Notes: generated by a model not told the origin, from the letters alone. A stretch of 64,000 nt of DNA from Gammaproteobacteria bacterium (GCA_014859375.1 JACUUH010000002.1:62001-126000); one strand, 5' to 3'; counted from the stretch's first letter, positions 26,734 to 35,714 are shown. Translations and numbers: made by a program.

Positions 26734-27752
26734 AATTGAATATGAACCTTATTTCTATGAGTAATAACTGATGGTGTCATTGAACCAGTCTTTTGCATAG
26801 TAAAAAAACGTGCCATCGGATTGAGTTGGAGAGATTCCCTCAAACCGGTATAGGATGTGGTTAAACGAGGGTTGATATCCACAACCACAGCCTGATCCGG
26901 TGTCAGTATAATATCAATACCAATAAAGCCAGATAAGCCTTCTATGGCGCGATCTATCGATGATGCTAACTGATAGGCCTGTTCAAGTGACAAGGTTGTA
27001 CTATCGATCTCATTGACGATGCAACCATGAAACTCGAGTTTATTATTGATCGAGATCAATTGTTGGTTTATCGCAAGCACTTCTATCTGATCGTTTGATA
27101 GTAATACAGATAAGCTAGCGGCACTACCCTTAACATAGGCTTGTACCAGATAAGAGTGAAGTTGCTTTATCGGTAATGAACTTAAATAGTGTTCAAGTTC
27201 TTTGGCATTCTTGAACAGAAACGTATCAATACAGCCTGCACCATCAATCGGCTTAGCAATGTAACCAGATTCTGAGATAAAGCGGTGTTGAGGCCATTCT
27301 TTAGCGATACAGCTATGTGTTGTGGCAATGTTATTCGCTGTTAATATTTGTTCACATATCAATTTATTGCTTGTAAGTCTAATCGCTTCTGGTGAACAAC
27401 CTAAAATGGCTTTTCCTGTTTGCAAAGCCTGTTGTTGAAGTTGGGCTAATATATCGTCTGTTTCAGGTGCGATAATAAAAATAGTATCGGCATCATCTAG
27501 ACATTGTTGCCATAATCGACTGTAATCACTGTTTGTAGAAACGAGATGGCGGCAGTGACGCTCAGGTTTTATCAGCTGATCATGATTTGATAGTCTTGTA
27601 TCACATAAAGTTATTAGCTCTATGTCAGTTAACTCGTGGCAATCAGTCAAAACAGCAGACAACATTTCAGTGCCTTCAAGCGCGAGACTTGTAGGTAACT
27701 CCTGCTCGGCAAAAGCACCACTGGTAATGTGTTCGTAAACAAATAATTTCAT
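26730..27752 (-). CDS. mfnD: ATP-grasp ligase, MfnD-like (tyramine/tyrosine-glutamate ligase)
   Basis: A 340-residue ATP-grasp protein. The N-terminus MKLFVYEHITSGAFA is typical of the MfnD group found with archaeal-type C1 genes. The ATP-binding core lies at about 120-320: GYIAKPIDGAGCIDTF is the nucleotide lysine region, YLVQAYVKGSAASLSVLL follows, and FIGIDIILTPDQAVVVDINPRLTTSY carries the D and N-x-R metal/phosphate residues. MfnD adds the first gamma-glutamate to tyramine in methanofuran synthesis. It heads the leftward five-gene run and is divergent from the HisA-like gene across only 23 bases. I see no strong ribosome site before its ATG. Confidence 0.85.
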   Translation of the reverse strand: MKLFVYEHITSGAFAEQELPTSLALEGTEMLSAVLTDCHELTDIELITLCDTRLSNHDQLIKPERHCRHLVSTNSDYSRLWQQCLDDADTIFIIAPETDDILAQLQQQALQTGKAILGCSPEAIRLTSNKLICEQILTANNIATTHSCIAKEWPQHRFISESGYIAKPIDGAGCIDTFLFKNAKELEHYLSSLPIKQLHSYLVQAYVKGSAASLSVLLSNDQIEVLAINQQLISINNKLEFHGCIVNEIDSTTLSLEQAYQLASSIDRAIEGLSGFIGIDIILTPDQAVVVDINPRLTTSYTGLRESLQLNPMARFFTMQKTGSMTPSVITHRNKVHIQL

Positions 27753-27775
27753 GAGTTAGGCAGAAAGGAATTTAA

Positions 27776-28438
27776 GTGGAAATTATACCGGTGATTGATT
27801 TAATGGGGGGAATAGTTGTGCGAGCAGGTGGCGGCAATCGCACACACTATCCGCCTTTATCATCATTAATAACCCAACATATCAATCCAATTGGCGTTAT
27901 TGCCGATATGTTGACTCTGCATAATTTCAAAAAGATATATATCGCAGACCTTGATGCGATATTTCATCAGCAACCGAAGTGGGATATTTATCGGGCGTTA
28001 CGATCCCGTTTTCCCGCGGTTACTTTGTTGATAGATGCTGGTATTCAAGATCAAAATCGTCTGTCTCAAATTACTGAACTGGGTGTTATTCCTATCATTG
28101 GGAGTGAGACGCTATCAGATATTTCATTATTGAAAGATCTCAAACAAGGCATCTTATCACTCGATTTTCAAAACGGAAGGTTGTTGGGGGATCAAACTTT
28201 GTTAGCACATCCTGAGATTTGGCCAGACACAGTTATCGCAATGAATATTGATTATATTGGCGCTAACAAAGGCGTGGATCTTGCGCTGTTGGATACAATT
28301 AGAAGCTTAAGATCTGACTGTAAGCTTATTGCTGCTGGCGGAGTCAGAAATCTGCAGGATATCGAACTATTAAAACAAATGGGAGTATCGGGAGCGCTTG
28401 TTGCCAGTGCATTGCATGACAAAAGAGTGGGCTTTTAA
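27776..28438 (+). CDS. HisA-family TIM-barrel protein in the C1-cofactor cluster
   Basis: A 220-residue (beta/alpha)8 protein related to HisA but about 20 residues shorter. The GTG start at 27776 has AAGGA at a seven-base distance. Both acid/base aspartates used by HisA for the Amadori rearrangement are retained, Asp8 in IPVIDLMGG and Asp130 in ILSLDFQNG. The C-terminal phosphate loop is also kept (AAGGVRNLQD, then GALVASALHD). No other his gene is near. HisA-like proteins recur next to archaeal-type formaldehyde genes in methylotrophs, which suggests an isomerase or aldol-type step in H4MPT or furan-cofactor synthesis. The actual substrate is unknown. It is the only rightward gene in this block and converges on fae. 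Confidence 0.8.
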   Translation: MEIIPVIDLMGGIVVRAGGGNRTHYPPLSSLITQHINPIGVIADMLTLHNFKKIYIADLDAIFHQQPKWDIYRALRSRFPAVTLLIDAGIQDQNRLSQITELGVIPIIGSETLSDISLLKDLKQGILSLDFQNGRLLGDQTLLAHPEIWPDTVIAMNIDYIGANKGVDLALLDTIRSLRSDCKLIAAGGVRNLQDIELLKQMGVSGALVASALHDKRVGF

Positions 28439-28475
28439 AATAAAACATCGCTCCTCCATTGCTGAAGGAGCGATG
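28437..28475 (-). terminator. Intrinsic terminator of fae (also able to stop the convergent HisA-like gene)
   Basis: CATCGCTCCT (28446-28455) pairs perfectly with AGGAGCGATG (28466-28475) over a ten-base loop. On the minus strand the stem is followed by TTTTATTTT (28437-28445). The plus strand lacks a comparable T-run, so it is strongest for fae. Confidence 0.85.
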
Positions 28476-28491
28476 ATTATTAGAGTATTAC

Positions 28492-29013
28492 TTACTCAGC
28501 TGCCGCAAAAGGATGCGAGCTAGTTTTGTATTGTGCTACTACGTCAGCTGCTTTTGGTTCACGAGCAACGGCACGCTTGATTGATTCTTTAGTTGCACGG
28601 TAGTTCCAATCTTGGATTTTTTTGTCGCTGTCAGCTGTTGGAGAAATGAATACACCAACACAGATGAAGCAATCATCAGCTTCAACAGCTGGGATTGTGC
28701 CATCTTCAACACATTCAGCAACAGCCATAGCTACGCCACGTTGTGCTGGGCCAAACATTTGAACAGCTTGTTTCATGTTTTTGATTGTAACTTTGTTGAA
28801 CATAACTGTTGCAGGTTTAACCATAAGGTTAGGCGCAACTACGGCTAAAAGGCCGTTAACACCTTGTTTTTGGTCTGTTAAAGTGCGGCAGAAAGCATCT
28901 TCTGCAGCTGAGCCACGTGGGCCCATGATTAAATCAATGTGAGCAACGTTGTCTAAGTCACCATCTTCAATGACCAAAGATTCACCTACAAGTACGCGAT
29001 CGATAACTGGCAT
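28492..29013 (-). CDS. fae: Formaldehyde-activating enzyme Fae
   Basis: A 173-residue cytosolic enzyme that condenses formaldehyde with H4MPT to methylene-H4MPT, the entry reaction of the archaeal-type formaldehyde oxidation route. The Fae signature [17 protein letters not shown] (about residues 26-42) includes the conserved histidine at the active site. [22 protein letters not shown] and [14 protein letters not shown] are also typical. AGGA lies eight bases before the ATG. A 145-base gap separates it from orf5, and it ends in its own terminator, so it can be expressed independently at a high level, as known for Fae. The regular codon choice along the gene fits high expression. Confidence 0.97.
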   Translation of the reverse strand: MPVIDRVLVGESLVIEDGDLDNVAHIDLIMGPRGSAAEDAFCRTLTDQKQGVNGLLAVVAPNLMVKPATVMFNKVTIKNMKQAVQMFGPAQRGVAMAVAECVEDGTIPAVEADDCFICVGVFISPTADSDKKIQDWNYRATKESIKRAVAREPKAADVVAQYKTSSHPFAAAE

Positions 29014-29158
29014 GTTATTTGTCCTGTTTAAAAATTAATAAAAAAGCTCAATTCCTAACCATACACTGTATAGCAAGGTTATATACGTATTAAAGGACCG
29101 TATACCCTGCTCAGAACCCCGATTTGCAAAAAACGCACGCTGGTACTGAAATTCTATG

Positions 29159-30007
29159 TTAAGAAAGCGCCTCACGGAATGCATGAACTAACAGCGTTGC
29201 AGCGGTTAAATCAGCGGTTGTTCCTGGGTTTATCGCTTCCTTTTTTAATTCTATATCCCATTTGATAATATCGCGTTCTATCCGGCTTATCCCTTTGAAT
29301 TGCAAGGGATATCGTAGTAATTGTTTCGCAAATTTCATAACTTCATGGGCGCGTTCAAGACCATATTTACGATATATAAGAGAGTCAGGAACGTTACTTA
29401 GAAGGTTAAGATACGCGAAAGTGGTAGCCCATTCAACACTTTCGCCACAATTTAACGATTCTGTCAACTTAGCCAGCCCAATTGTATATATTTCGTGATA
29501 ATTATTTAGGTATTGTGCGGCAATAGCATCGTGATTCCGAGCAATTGCCATTGCTTGTCTAAGAGTGACGGTTGGGGTGTTATTAATATCTTGTTGTTCA
29601 CTGTGGCCTAAGCCACCAGCTTGAGCTAATCGAATGGCCTGATAGGTATCTATTGCATCTTTAATCGTTAAGTTGTTGAGGACATGATCTAGTTTTTGTG
29701 GCAATTGTTCAAAAGAATCGCAGTTTTGAATGGCGCAGCATAGTGGTGCAAATAACAGTACTATGCCGAGATTAGTATTGCAATCGACAACGGTTCGCGT
29801 GGCAATAATTGCATCAAGGATCATCTGACCAACATTACTATTGGGCACCGATAAAGCGGGTGCAATAGCATGGGCACTATTGATGAAGTCTTGTAGCTGC
29901 ATATTATGTGCATCGCTAAAGCAATTTACATTGCCCGGTTTAGGCGCTGCAACTTCATGTTCACATGCCCAGACGATACATTTTTGTATTTGTTCAGTTG
30001 ATAGCAT
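29159..30007 (-). CDS. Triphosphoribosyl-dephospho-CoA synthase-like protein (methylotroph orf5 type)
   Basis: A 282-residue all-helical protein of the CitG/MdcB family. Family motifs include CEHEVAAPKPGNVNCFSDAH (about 15-34), DCNTNLGIVLLFAPL (about 75-90) and a C-terminal IKKEAINPGTTADLTAATLLVHA-like segment that holds the conserved N-P-G-T-T-A-D-L. In methylotrophs this homologue is called orf5, sits with mch and fae, and is needed for the H4MPT pathway, presumably in cofactor synthesis with a ribosyl-phosphate donor. It overlaps orf7 by 14 bases. No citrate lyase or malonate decarboxylase genes are near, which argues against the classical CitG role. Confidence 0.85.
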   Translation of the reverse strand: MLSTEQIQKCIVWACEHEVAAPKPGNVNCFSDAHNMQLQDFINSAHAIAPALSVPNSNVGQMILDAIIATRTVVDCNTNLGIVLLFAPLCCAIQNCDSFEQLPQKLDHVLNNLTIKDAIDTYQAIRLAQAGGLGHSEQQDINNTPTVTLRQAMAIARNHDAIAAQYLNNYHEIYTIGLAKLTESLNCGESVEWATTFAYLNLLSNVPDSLIYRKYGLERAHEVMKFAKQLLRYPLQFKGISRIERDIIKWDIELKKEAINPGTTADLTAATLLVHAFREALS

Positions 30008-30953
30008 GTTCAGATGTGTCGATCGGTGCTGCGCTAATTTTATTAACTAATGCTTGCGCCAAGGTTGCTGCAACATCAATTCCCGTAGCCTGATAGAGTC
30101 CTTTCCAGGCTGGAACACTATTCACCTCTAACACAGTATAGTGACCATCCTGATGTCTGATTAGATCAACGCCGGCATAATCAGCCTCTACTGCTTTGGT
30201 GGCCGAGATCGCAAGCTGTGTCATTTCATCGGTAATGGTTGTGGCGGAACACATTGCACCTTGAGCGAAATTAGTTATCCAATGATCGGAATGGCGAGAC
30301 ATTGCTGCACAGACTGTGCCTTCAATCACCATTAATCGCCAGTCTTGCCATTGTTTCTGTTCACGAGGAGCAACATATTCCTGAAGATATAAGGCGTCTC
30401 CAATGGCATCATAGCTATCAAATTCTTTGATTGAGCTGACTTTAGCCAGCCCCTTGCCTTGGCAACCAAATAAAGGTTTTAAAATTAAGGTTTTATTTTG
30501 TCTAAATTGGTCAATAGCGATATCACGCGCAACCGCTCTATTTTCACAAGCCCAAGTGGTTGGTGTCTTTATTCCAGCAAGGTGAAGTCGAAGTGACGTG
30601 CGCGCTTTATCGACAGTGTGCTCTATGGCCTTGGCTGGATTAAATACCGGTACATTGAGTTCGGCAAGTGTATGTAAGACATCCATACGAAGGGTGATTT
30701 GTTCTAGCGTGCCCGGAGCAATGCCGCGTACTAAGACTGCCGCAGGTAGTTTATTTTCAAAGCCGGGAATATGTAGTCCTGTTGGATGTGTTAGATCGAT
30801 GCAGCAGTCAGCAAGATCACTCAGCACAACGGAAACGTTGTATTTGGCAAAGGCATCGACCAATTGCTGACTATGCCAGCCATGTGTGTCATTAAATATT
30901 ACGATTTTAGGTGAAGGCATAATAGTCGATTTGGAGTTAGGGAGTAGTGACAT
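29994..30953 (-). CDS. RimK-like ATP-grasp ligase (methylotroph orf7 type)
   Basis: A 319-residue ATP-grasp protein of the RimK/MptN group. The ATG at 30953 is supported by GGGGAG at six-base spacing; a second ATG at 30920 has none. The ATP-grasp core (about 110-310) includes KTLILKPLFGCQGKGLAKV, YLQEYVAPREQKQWQDWR and AGVDLIRHQDGHYTVLEVNSVPAW with the metal-binding E-x-N. In methylotrophs this gene (orf7) accompanies mch and orf5, and glutamyl or ribosyl-acid ligation on H4MPT is the usual proposal. It lies 21 bases after mch and overlaps orf5 by 14 bases, so mch-orf7-orf5 form one transcript. Confidence 0.85.
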   Translation of the reverse strand: MSLLPNSKSTIMPSPKIVIFNDTHGWHSQQLVDAFAKYNVSVVLSDLADCCIDLTHPTGLHIPGFENKLPAAVLVRGIAPGTLEQITLRMDVLHTLAELNVPVFNPAKAIEHTVDKARTSLRLHLAGIKTPTTWACENRAVARDIAIDQFRQNKTLILKPLFGCQGKGLAKVSSIKEFDSYDAIGDALYLQEYVAPREQKQWQDWRLMVIEGTVCAAMSRHSDHWITNFAQGAMCSATTITDEMTQLAISATKAVEADYAGVDLIRHQDGHYTVLEVNSVPAWKGLYQATGIDVAATLAQALVNKISAAPIDTSEHAIN

Positions 30954-30974
30954 TACTACTCCCCAATTAAGTAA

Positions 30975-31958
30975 TTACAGTCCGAAAGACAATGTGAGTA
31001 ATTCTTGATTTAAGGTTCCAGCGGTGAAGCTTTTACCAGTATTGGTATTGGTTACAATAACTTTTGCTGGGCTAAACAACATCGGATCAATTTTAAAAAA
31101 ATCGAATTCGTAAGACTTAAAAATCTCACCAAATGGACGACCATAATCTGATGATGAATTACTCGGCATTTTTTCAGCTAAGTCTTTGGCTTCATCGTCA
31201 GTTGCATCAACAAATAAATGCACCATACCACCATACAAAATCGCATCATTGGTGCGACCCATACCTGTCATAAAGTCACCACCTGGTGGTGCTACAGGTG
31301 TTACACCAAAACCATCAACAATTTTTTCCATAGGGAAATGAACGGTGTGGGCTTTGTGCATGGCAACTTCAAGTACACGAATTGCAATTTGCATCACACC
31401 AGCAAGGCTTGATGTCGGTGTCAAAATGAACGTTAAGTTTTCAGGTTTGATGCCACAGTTGTTTGCGACTTTTTCTGCCACTTCAATCGGTGGAAATGAA
31501 TCAACTTCTAATACGATGCAGGTTGATTCTGCTTCGTCTTTGTAAGCAAATTCTTTTAATACTTCTTCACGACCTGCCAATGCGCGGCCTGGGCCTGAAC
31601 CTAAAGCAAAGAATTTTGTATTTTCGTCTTTATGAGAAAGACTCCAGCCAGCATATTGACTGCCTAGGCAGCTTAAAACAGGAGTTTTAGCATGGACATT
31701 GACCGACCATGGCCAGTTGTCAAAACCACTATTTGTGCCCAGCGTAGCCGTGCCTAAACCGCCCATACAAATTTCACCGATACGGCGGCCAGCCTCAAGG
31801 CCACCGACACAGTTAATACCTGCGTCAACAATACGTGTACCGTTTTCAAGGGTGCTAATTTCGAGTTGGAGTGCTTGTGCGTCAGCAACAAGGCTCTCTA
31901 CTAAAGGTTGGCATGCAGCGTTAACGCTGGTCCAATTGGCAGAAATGGTACTGCTCAT
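30975..31958 (-). CDS. mch: Methenyl-tetrahydromethanopterin cyclohydrolase Mch
   Basis: Converts methenyl-H4MPT to N5-formyl-H4MPT in the formaldehyde oxidation route. The start at ATG 31958 gives MSSTISANWTSVNAACQ and 327 residues; an in-frame TTG eight codons earlier is rejected because the family begins at the MSS region and a GGGAA lies just upstream of the ATG. Characteristic segments are GLEAGRRIGEICMGGLGTA, YAGWSLSHKDENTKFFALGSGPGRALA and ILYGGMVHLFVDATDD. It is the first gene of mch-orf7-orf5. No mtdB or formyltransferase/hydrolase genes are in the window. Confidence 0.97.
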   Translation of the reverse strand: MSSTISANWTSVNAACQPLVESLVADAQALQLEISTLENGTRIVDAGINCVGGLEAGRRIGEICMGGLGTATLGTNSGFDNWPWSVNVHAKTPVLSCLGSQYAGWSLSHKDENTKFFALGSGPGRALAGREEVLKEFAYKDEAESTCIVLEVDSFPPIEVAEKVANNCGIKPENLTFILTPTSSLAGVMQIAIRVLEVAMHKAHTVHFPMEKIVDGFGVTPVAPPGGDFMTGMGRTNDAILYGGMVHLFVDATDDEAKDLAEKMPSNSSSDYGRPFGEIFKSYEFDFFKIDPMLFSPAKVIVTNTNTGKSFTAGTLNQELLTLSFGL

Positions 31959-32028
31959 GGCAAAGTTCCCGTGTGTAATCAAATAGATAATTATACGTTA
32001 TGTGTGTTTAACTGTAATCTACTGGCAC

Positions 32029-33255
32029 TTATTTATTTTGTTTAGCGATATCAGTATATTGTTTGATTATCTCAATTCGCTGCTTTCTGATCGCTTTTGA
32101 AATGGCTGGACCAGTTAATCCTGAGTCTATAAAAGGTTTGGCTGTGACAGCTTGAATCGCATCAAAATAATCTTGAAACAATTTGATTGCTGGCATTGGC
32201 AAGTCTTCATAACCAGGTCGGCCACGAAAATCAGCTTCACAGGCCAATAAAAATTGTTTAATCCGATGGGGTTTACGAAAGGCATCAAGCGCTTCAAAAA
32301 CCTTGAGAATAGTTGCAGGGCGAAGTTCATTTAATAAATGGATATGAGTATGAAATTCTGCTACTTTCATTGCCAAAGACTGAATCTCGCTAGGCACGCG
32401 TAAACGTTGACACAATGCTTTTGTCAGTCCGATGCTACGATGTTCATGACCAATATGTTGCGGCAAAATATCCGATGGAGTGGTGCCTTTGCCAAGATCA
32501 TGACATAAAGCAGCAAAGCGTACAGCGACATCATCAGTTAGTCGAGCTGCTTGATCGATTACCATCATTACATGGATACCGGTATCAATTTCCGGGTGCC
32601 ATTTAACAACCTGTGGCACACCAAATAAGCGGTCAACTTCAGGGAATAATATAGCAAGAGCGTGTACGTGTTTTAATGTCGTAAAAAATAGCGATGGTTG
32701 ATCGGTCTTTAGTGCCTTTTCCAGTTCTTGCCATACACGCTCGGGTACCAAATGGTCTAATTCACCGGCATCAATCATCTCAAGAATGAGTGTTTTGGTT
32801 TCATCGGCTACCGTGAAATTAAATCTGGCAGCAAAGCGGGCAAGGCGCAGTACACGAACAGGATCTTCAACAAAAGCCGGTGAGACATGGCGAAGTATTT
32901 TATTTTTAAGATCATTTTGACCGTTAAATGGATCGATCAAAGTGCCATCCTTACTCTGGGCAATCGCATTAATAGTGAGATCGCGTCGAGCCAGATCTTG
33001 CTCCAAGCTTACGTCGGGGGCTGCATGAACCACAAAACCTCGATAGCCAGGACCTGTTTTCCGCTCTGTTCTTGCTAACGCATATTCTTCATGAGTTTTG
33101 GGGTGTAAAAATACCGGGAAATCTTTGCCAACAGCTTGGTAGCCTTGATCAATCATCTGTTGCGGCGTACTGCCGACCACGACCCAGTCTCGATCTTTTA
33201 CCGAAAGGCCAAGTAATTTATCGCGGACACTGCCGCCTACAAGATAGGTTTCCAT
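32029..33255 (-). CDS. cca: CCA tRNA nucleotidyltransferase (with HD domain)
   Basis: A 408-residue enzyme adding or repairing the 3' CCA end of tRNA. The class II nucleotidyltransferase motif GGSVRDKLLG with DRDWVVVG (catalytic D-x-D) opens the protein. RRDLTINAIA and ARFAARFNFTVADET complete the head. A C-terminal HD phosphohydrolase domain is present (HPEIDTGIHVMMV, LCHDLGKG, IGHEHRS), as in the gammaproteobacterial type. It lies three bases after slt in the same direction, so the two are probably co-transcribed. The 70-base gap to mch has no obvious terminator. Confidence 0.96.
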   Translation of the reverse strand: METYLVGGSVRDKLLGLSVKDRDWVVVGSTPQQMIDQGYQAVGKDFPVFLHPKTHEEYALARTERKTGPGYRGFVVHAAPDVSLEQDLARRDLTINAIAQSKDGTLIDPFNGQNDLKNKILRHVSPAFVEDPVRVLRLARFAARFNFTVADETKTLILEMIDAGELDHLVPERVWQELEKALKTDQPSLFFTTLKHVHALAILFPEVDRLFGVPQVVKWHPEIDTGIHVMMVIDQAARLTDDVAVRFAALCHDLGKGTTPSDILPQHIGHEHRSIGLTKALCQRLRVPSEIQSLAMKVAEFHTHIHLLNELRPATILKVFEALDAFRKPHRIKQFLLACEADFRGRPGYEDLPMPAIKLFQDYFDAIQAVTAKPFIDSGLTGPAISKAIRKQRIEIIKQYTDIAKQNK

Positions 33256-33258
33256 AAG

Positions 33259-35208
33259 CTATTTAGATTTGTCTGGGTTTATTTTAGGCATACGTTCCAT
33301 CATTGGTGTGATCGTCTGTTTGCGTTGATAGTCAAATATTGCAGCATAACTGAGTACATTGCGTGTGTAACGTCGTGTTTCCGTAAACGGAATATTTTCA
33401 ATCCAAATGTCAGCGTCAATCGTTTTGTTTGGAAGCCAGTTACTAACGCGATTGGGTCCTGCATTATAGGATGCTGTAGCGAGTACCGGGTTTTGCTGAT
33501 GTTGGTCATAGACACGGCGTAAATAGGCACTACCTAGTTCAATATTTCTATCAGGGTTTAATAACTCAGAGGTGTTTTTAAGTGGCCGATTAATAAGCTT
33601 GGCTATTAGTTTGCCTGTTTCAGGCATAAGCTGCATAAGCCCGGTCGCTCCGACATGGGAACGGGCTTCAGGATTGAACGCACTTTCTTGGCGGGCGATA
33701 CCAAATAACCATGATGGATCGACGCCCTGTTTCTTGCTTGCTTTTAAAATCGCAGTGTCATATACCACTGGAAAGCGGATATCTAATGCGTCCCAATACT
33801 GAGCCGTACCTAATAAAGCGATACTTTGGTTATGCCAGCCCCATTGATGGGTTAGGGTTGCAAGTAATTGCAGTTCTCGTGGCGTATAGCTTTGTCGTTG
33901 TTGATAGGCTTCACGACGTGCTTCTAAATTCATATTAAGCGCATAAAACTCATGTAAACGTAATACCTCGGGGCGTTGACGAAACTCGTCCAGCTCAGCC
34001 GCTGTGACCACGATAGGATTATGATTCATTTGGTACGTCAGTCCGAGTTTATCGGCAGCTAAAAAGGCATAATAATCTCGATCCATTATTAGGCCTTGGT
34101 AGGTTTGGGTAGCAGCTGTTTTATCCCCTAGTGCTGCTTGACTTCTACCTAACCAATACTGCCAAACAGGTGCTTTTTGCTGTTGTGACTCCAGATTAAG
34201 AATGGCTTTTTGTGCTGTTTTCCAGTCATGCTGCCAAAGTGCGGCACGTACATGCCAAGGCTCATTGACCAAGTCACCAAAATAGGTGAGGGTGTTGTCA
34301 TCTCTATTTAAGGCAGCACGATTTGCTATTGCACTTTGAATATCGCGTTTTTCCTGTTCACTAAATTGGTAGGCAGGCTTAATTCGCAGCCATGTTTGAA
34401 AAGCCTGCTCAAGTGATTTTCTTGCCAGGCGTTCAATACCATGTGCAATGATAGCGCGAGATAGCGGTGTATCTTGAGCCAAGCTGACAGACTTGCTTGA
34501 TGTGTTGTTTGAAGGCAAGTGCTTTAGCGATGTTAATGGATTATCGTGTGTGCTTTTCCATAATTTTATCCATGCATTGGCTTGTTCATGCTGTTGCAGT
34601 GATTTGGCCAAATAGCTAGCAAGACTGTATTGATCGTGTTTAAGAGCAAGCTCAATTCGTTGCCAGCGCATGGCATCGGTTAATAAGCCTTTTTGCTGAT
34701 AAATCTTAAACACTGGATCACAGGCTTTATCTTGTGATTTAGGCACTAGCCAAAGTTCTGGAACACGTTCAAATGCCCGTTGTTGATTGCCGGTATTAAT
34801 CAAGGCTTGTAGTTGTTGGCATTGCAGGCTAGCTGGTGATGATGGTTGATAAAACTGTAAAAAAACAGACCATTGTTTGTTTTTAGCTAGTTTTCCTAAC
34901 CAAACATCTCGAAGTCGTTCAGCGAAAAATGTACCCTGATAGTGTGTAATAAAACGGCTTATCACATTACTGTCTGCATGATCAAGGCGGTGCCTTAAAT
35001 ACAGGTAATCAAGATAGGGTTGTAACGGGTAATCGACGATCTGTTCTTTTAGTTTATTAAATTCGCTAATTTGATTGGTTTCAAGGGCTTTTTTGGCTTG
35101 TTGAAATAACTGTCTCTGTTTATTTAATAACGCATTACTATCCGCATAACCAGCTATGGGCAAAAGTAAGCAACAAAAAGCAATAATCAGATATTTAACG
35201 TTGTTCAT
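33259..35208 (-). CDS. slt: Soluble lytic murein transglycosylase Slt
   Basis: A 649-residue periplasmic enzyme that cleaves the MurNAc-GlcNAc bond to anhydro ends. The ATG at 35208 gives the signal peptide MNNVKYLIIAFCCLLLP with cleavage near GYA-DSN. An in-frame TTG six codons before is less likely. The long helical U/L superhelix (about 30-470) precedes the GH23 domain (about 490-640), with catalytic Glu in ARQESAFNPEARS, the GATGLMQLMPETG loop and ATASYNAGPNRVSNWL. It sits between the chemosensory gene chpC and cca. Confidence 0.95.
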   Translation of the reverse strand: MNNVKYLIIAFCCLLLPIAGYADSNALLNKQRQLFQQAKKALETNQISEFNKLKEQIVDYPLQPYLDYLYLRHRLDHADSNVISRFITHYQGTFFAERLRDVWLGKLAKNKQWSVFLQFYQPSSPASLQCQQLQALINTGNQQRAFERVPELWLVPKSQDKACDPVFKIYQQKGLLTDAMRWQRIELALKHDQYSLASYLAKSLQQHEQANAWIKLWKSTHDNPLTSLKHLPSNNTSSKSVSLAQDTPLSRAIIAHGIERLARKSLEQAFQTWLRIKPAYQFSEQEKRDIQSAIANRAALNRDDNTLTYFGDLVNEPWHVRAALWQHDWKTAQKAILNLESQQQKAPVWQYWLGRSQAALGDKTAATQTYQGLIMDRDYYAFLAADKLGLTYQMNHNPIVVTAAELDEFRQRPEVLRLHEFYALNMNLEARREAYQQRQSYTPRELQLLATLTHQWGWHNQSIALLGTAQYWDALDIRFPVVYDTAILKASKKQGVDPSWLFGIARQESAFNPEARSHVGATGLMQLMPETGKLIAKLINRPLKNTSELLNPDRNIELGSAYLRRVYDQHQQNPVLATASYNAGPNRVSNWLPNKTIDADIWIENIPFTETRRYTRNVLSYAAIFDYQRKQTITPMMERMPKINPDKSK

Positions 35209-35255
35209 CGCACTATCATAAACCAAATGAGTGCGAGATATACGGGTCTTGCCGA

Positions 35256-35714
35256 CTATTTTTTCTTGGAAATTACGATTTCAATTGCATCCAAATTTGG
35301 AATGTAGGCAATTTTGTTACCTATTTGTAGCTGGCAGTGGATGTAGTCAGATTGCTCAGGTGTGTCAATAACTTTAAGTGCGGATTCAGTTAAGTGAATT
35401 AATTGTGCTGCACCATAGCATGGGAAAGCGTAATTATTTAGAGCCGCTTGTGTATTGATGCCTCGAACAATACATAATTTATTGGCATCATCACAAGCAG
35501 ATGGTTTGTCTTCAATTAAACTGTCTAAATCTATGACTGGCAATGTGTGATCTTGCCAATCATATTGTCCTACCCAAAATGGTGTACTCATGTCTGACGA
35601 TTTAAGTTTTGGTAAAGGAATGACTTCGGCAATAGTGGTGTTGGGCAGTATTAAATAATGCAATTTTAACGGAATCAACACACATGGAATAAAGTCAGGG
35701 GAAATATCAGCCAT
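35256..35714 (-). CDS. chpC: CheW-like adaptor ChpC of the Pil-Chp system
   Basis: A 152-residue single CheW-domain protein. The order of small beta segments fits CheW: CVLIPLKLHYLILPNTTIAEVIPLP, then TPFWVGQYDWQDHTLPVIDLDSL, then LCIVRGINTQAALNNYAFPCYG. In Pseudomonas, ChpC couples further receptors to ChpA. It follows chpA by 14 bases. The domain is divergent, as ChpC usually is, and the name rests mainly on position after chpA. Confidence 0.8.
   Translation of the reverse strand: MADISPDFIPCVLIPLKLHYLILPNTTIAEVIPLPKLKSSDMSTPFWVGQYDWQDHTLPVIDLDSLIEDKPSACDDANKLCIVRGINTQAALNNYAFPCYGAAQLIHLTESALKVIDTPEQSDYIHCQLQIGNKIAYIPNLDAIEIVISKKK

Noticed and set aside
27776-28438. Histidine-biosynthesis HisA
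   Set aside because: No other his gene is nearby, the protein is shorter than HisA and its neighbours are all C1-cofactor genes. HisA-family membership is kept, but not the histidine role.
29159-30007. Citrate lyase or malonate decarboxylase accessory protein CitG/MdcB
   Set aside because: No lyase or decarboxylase subunit genes are present, and the location beside mch, orf7 and fae fits the methylotroph orf5 protein.
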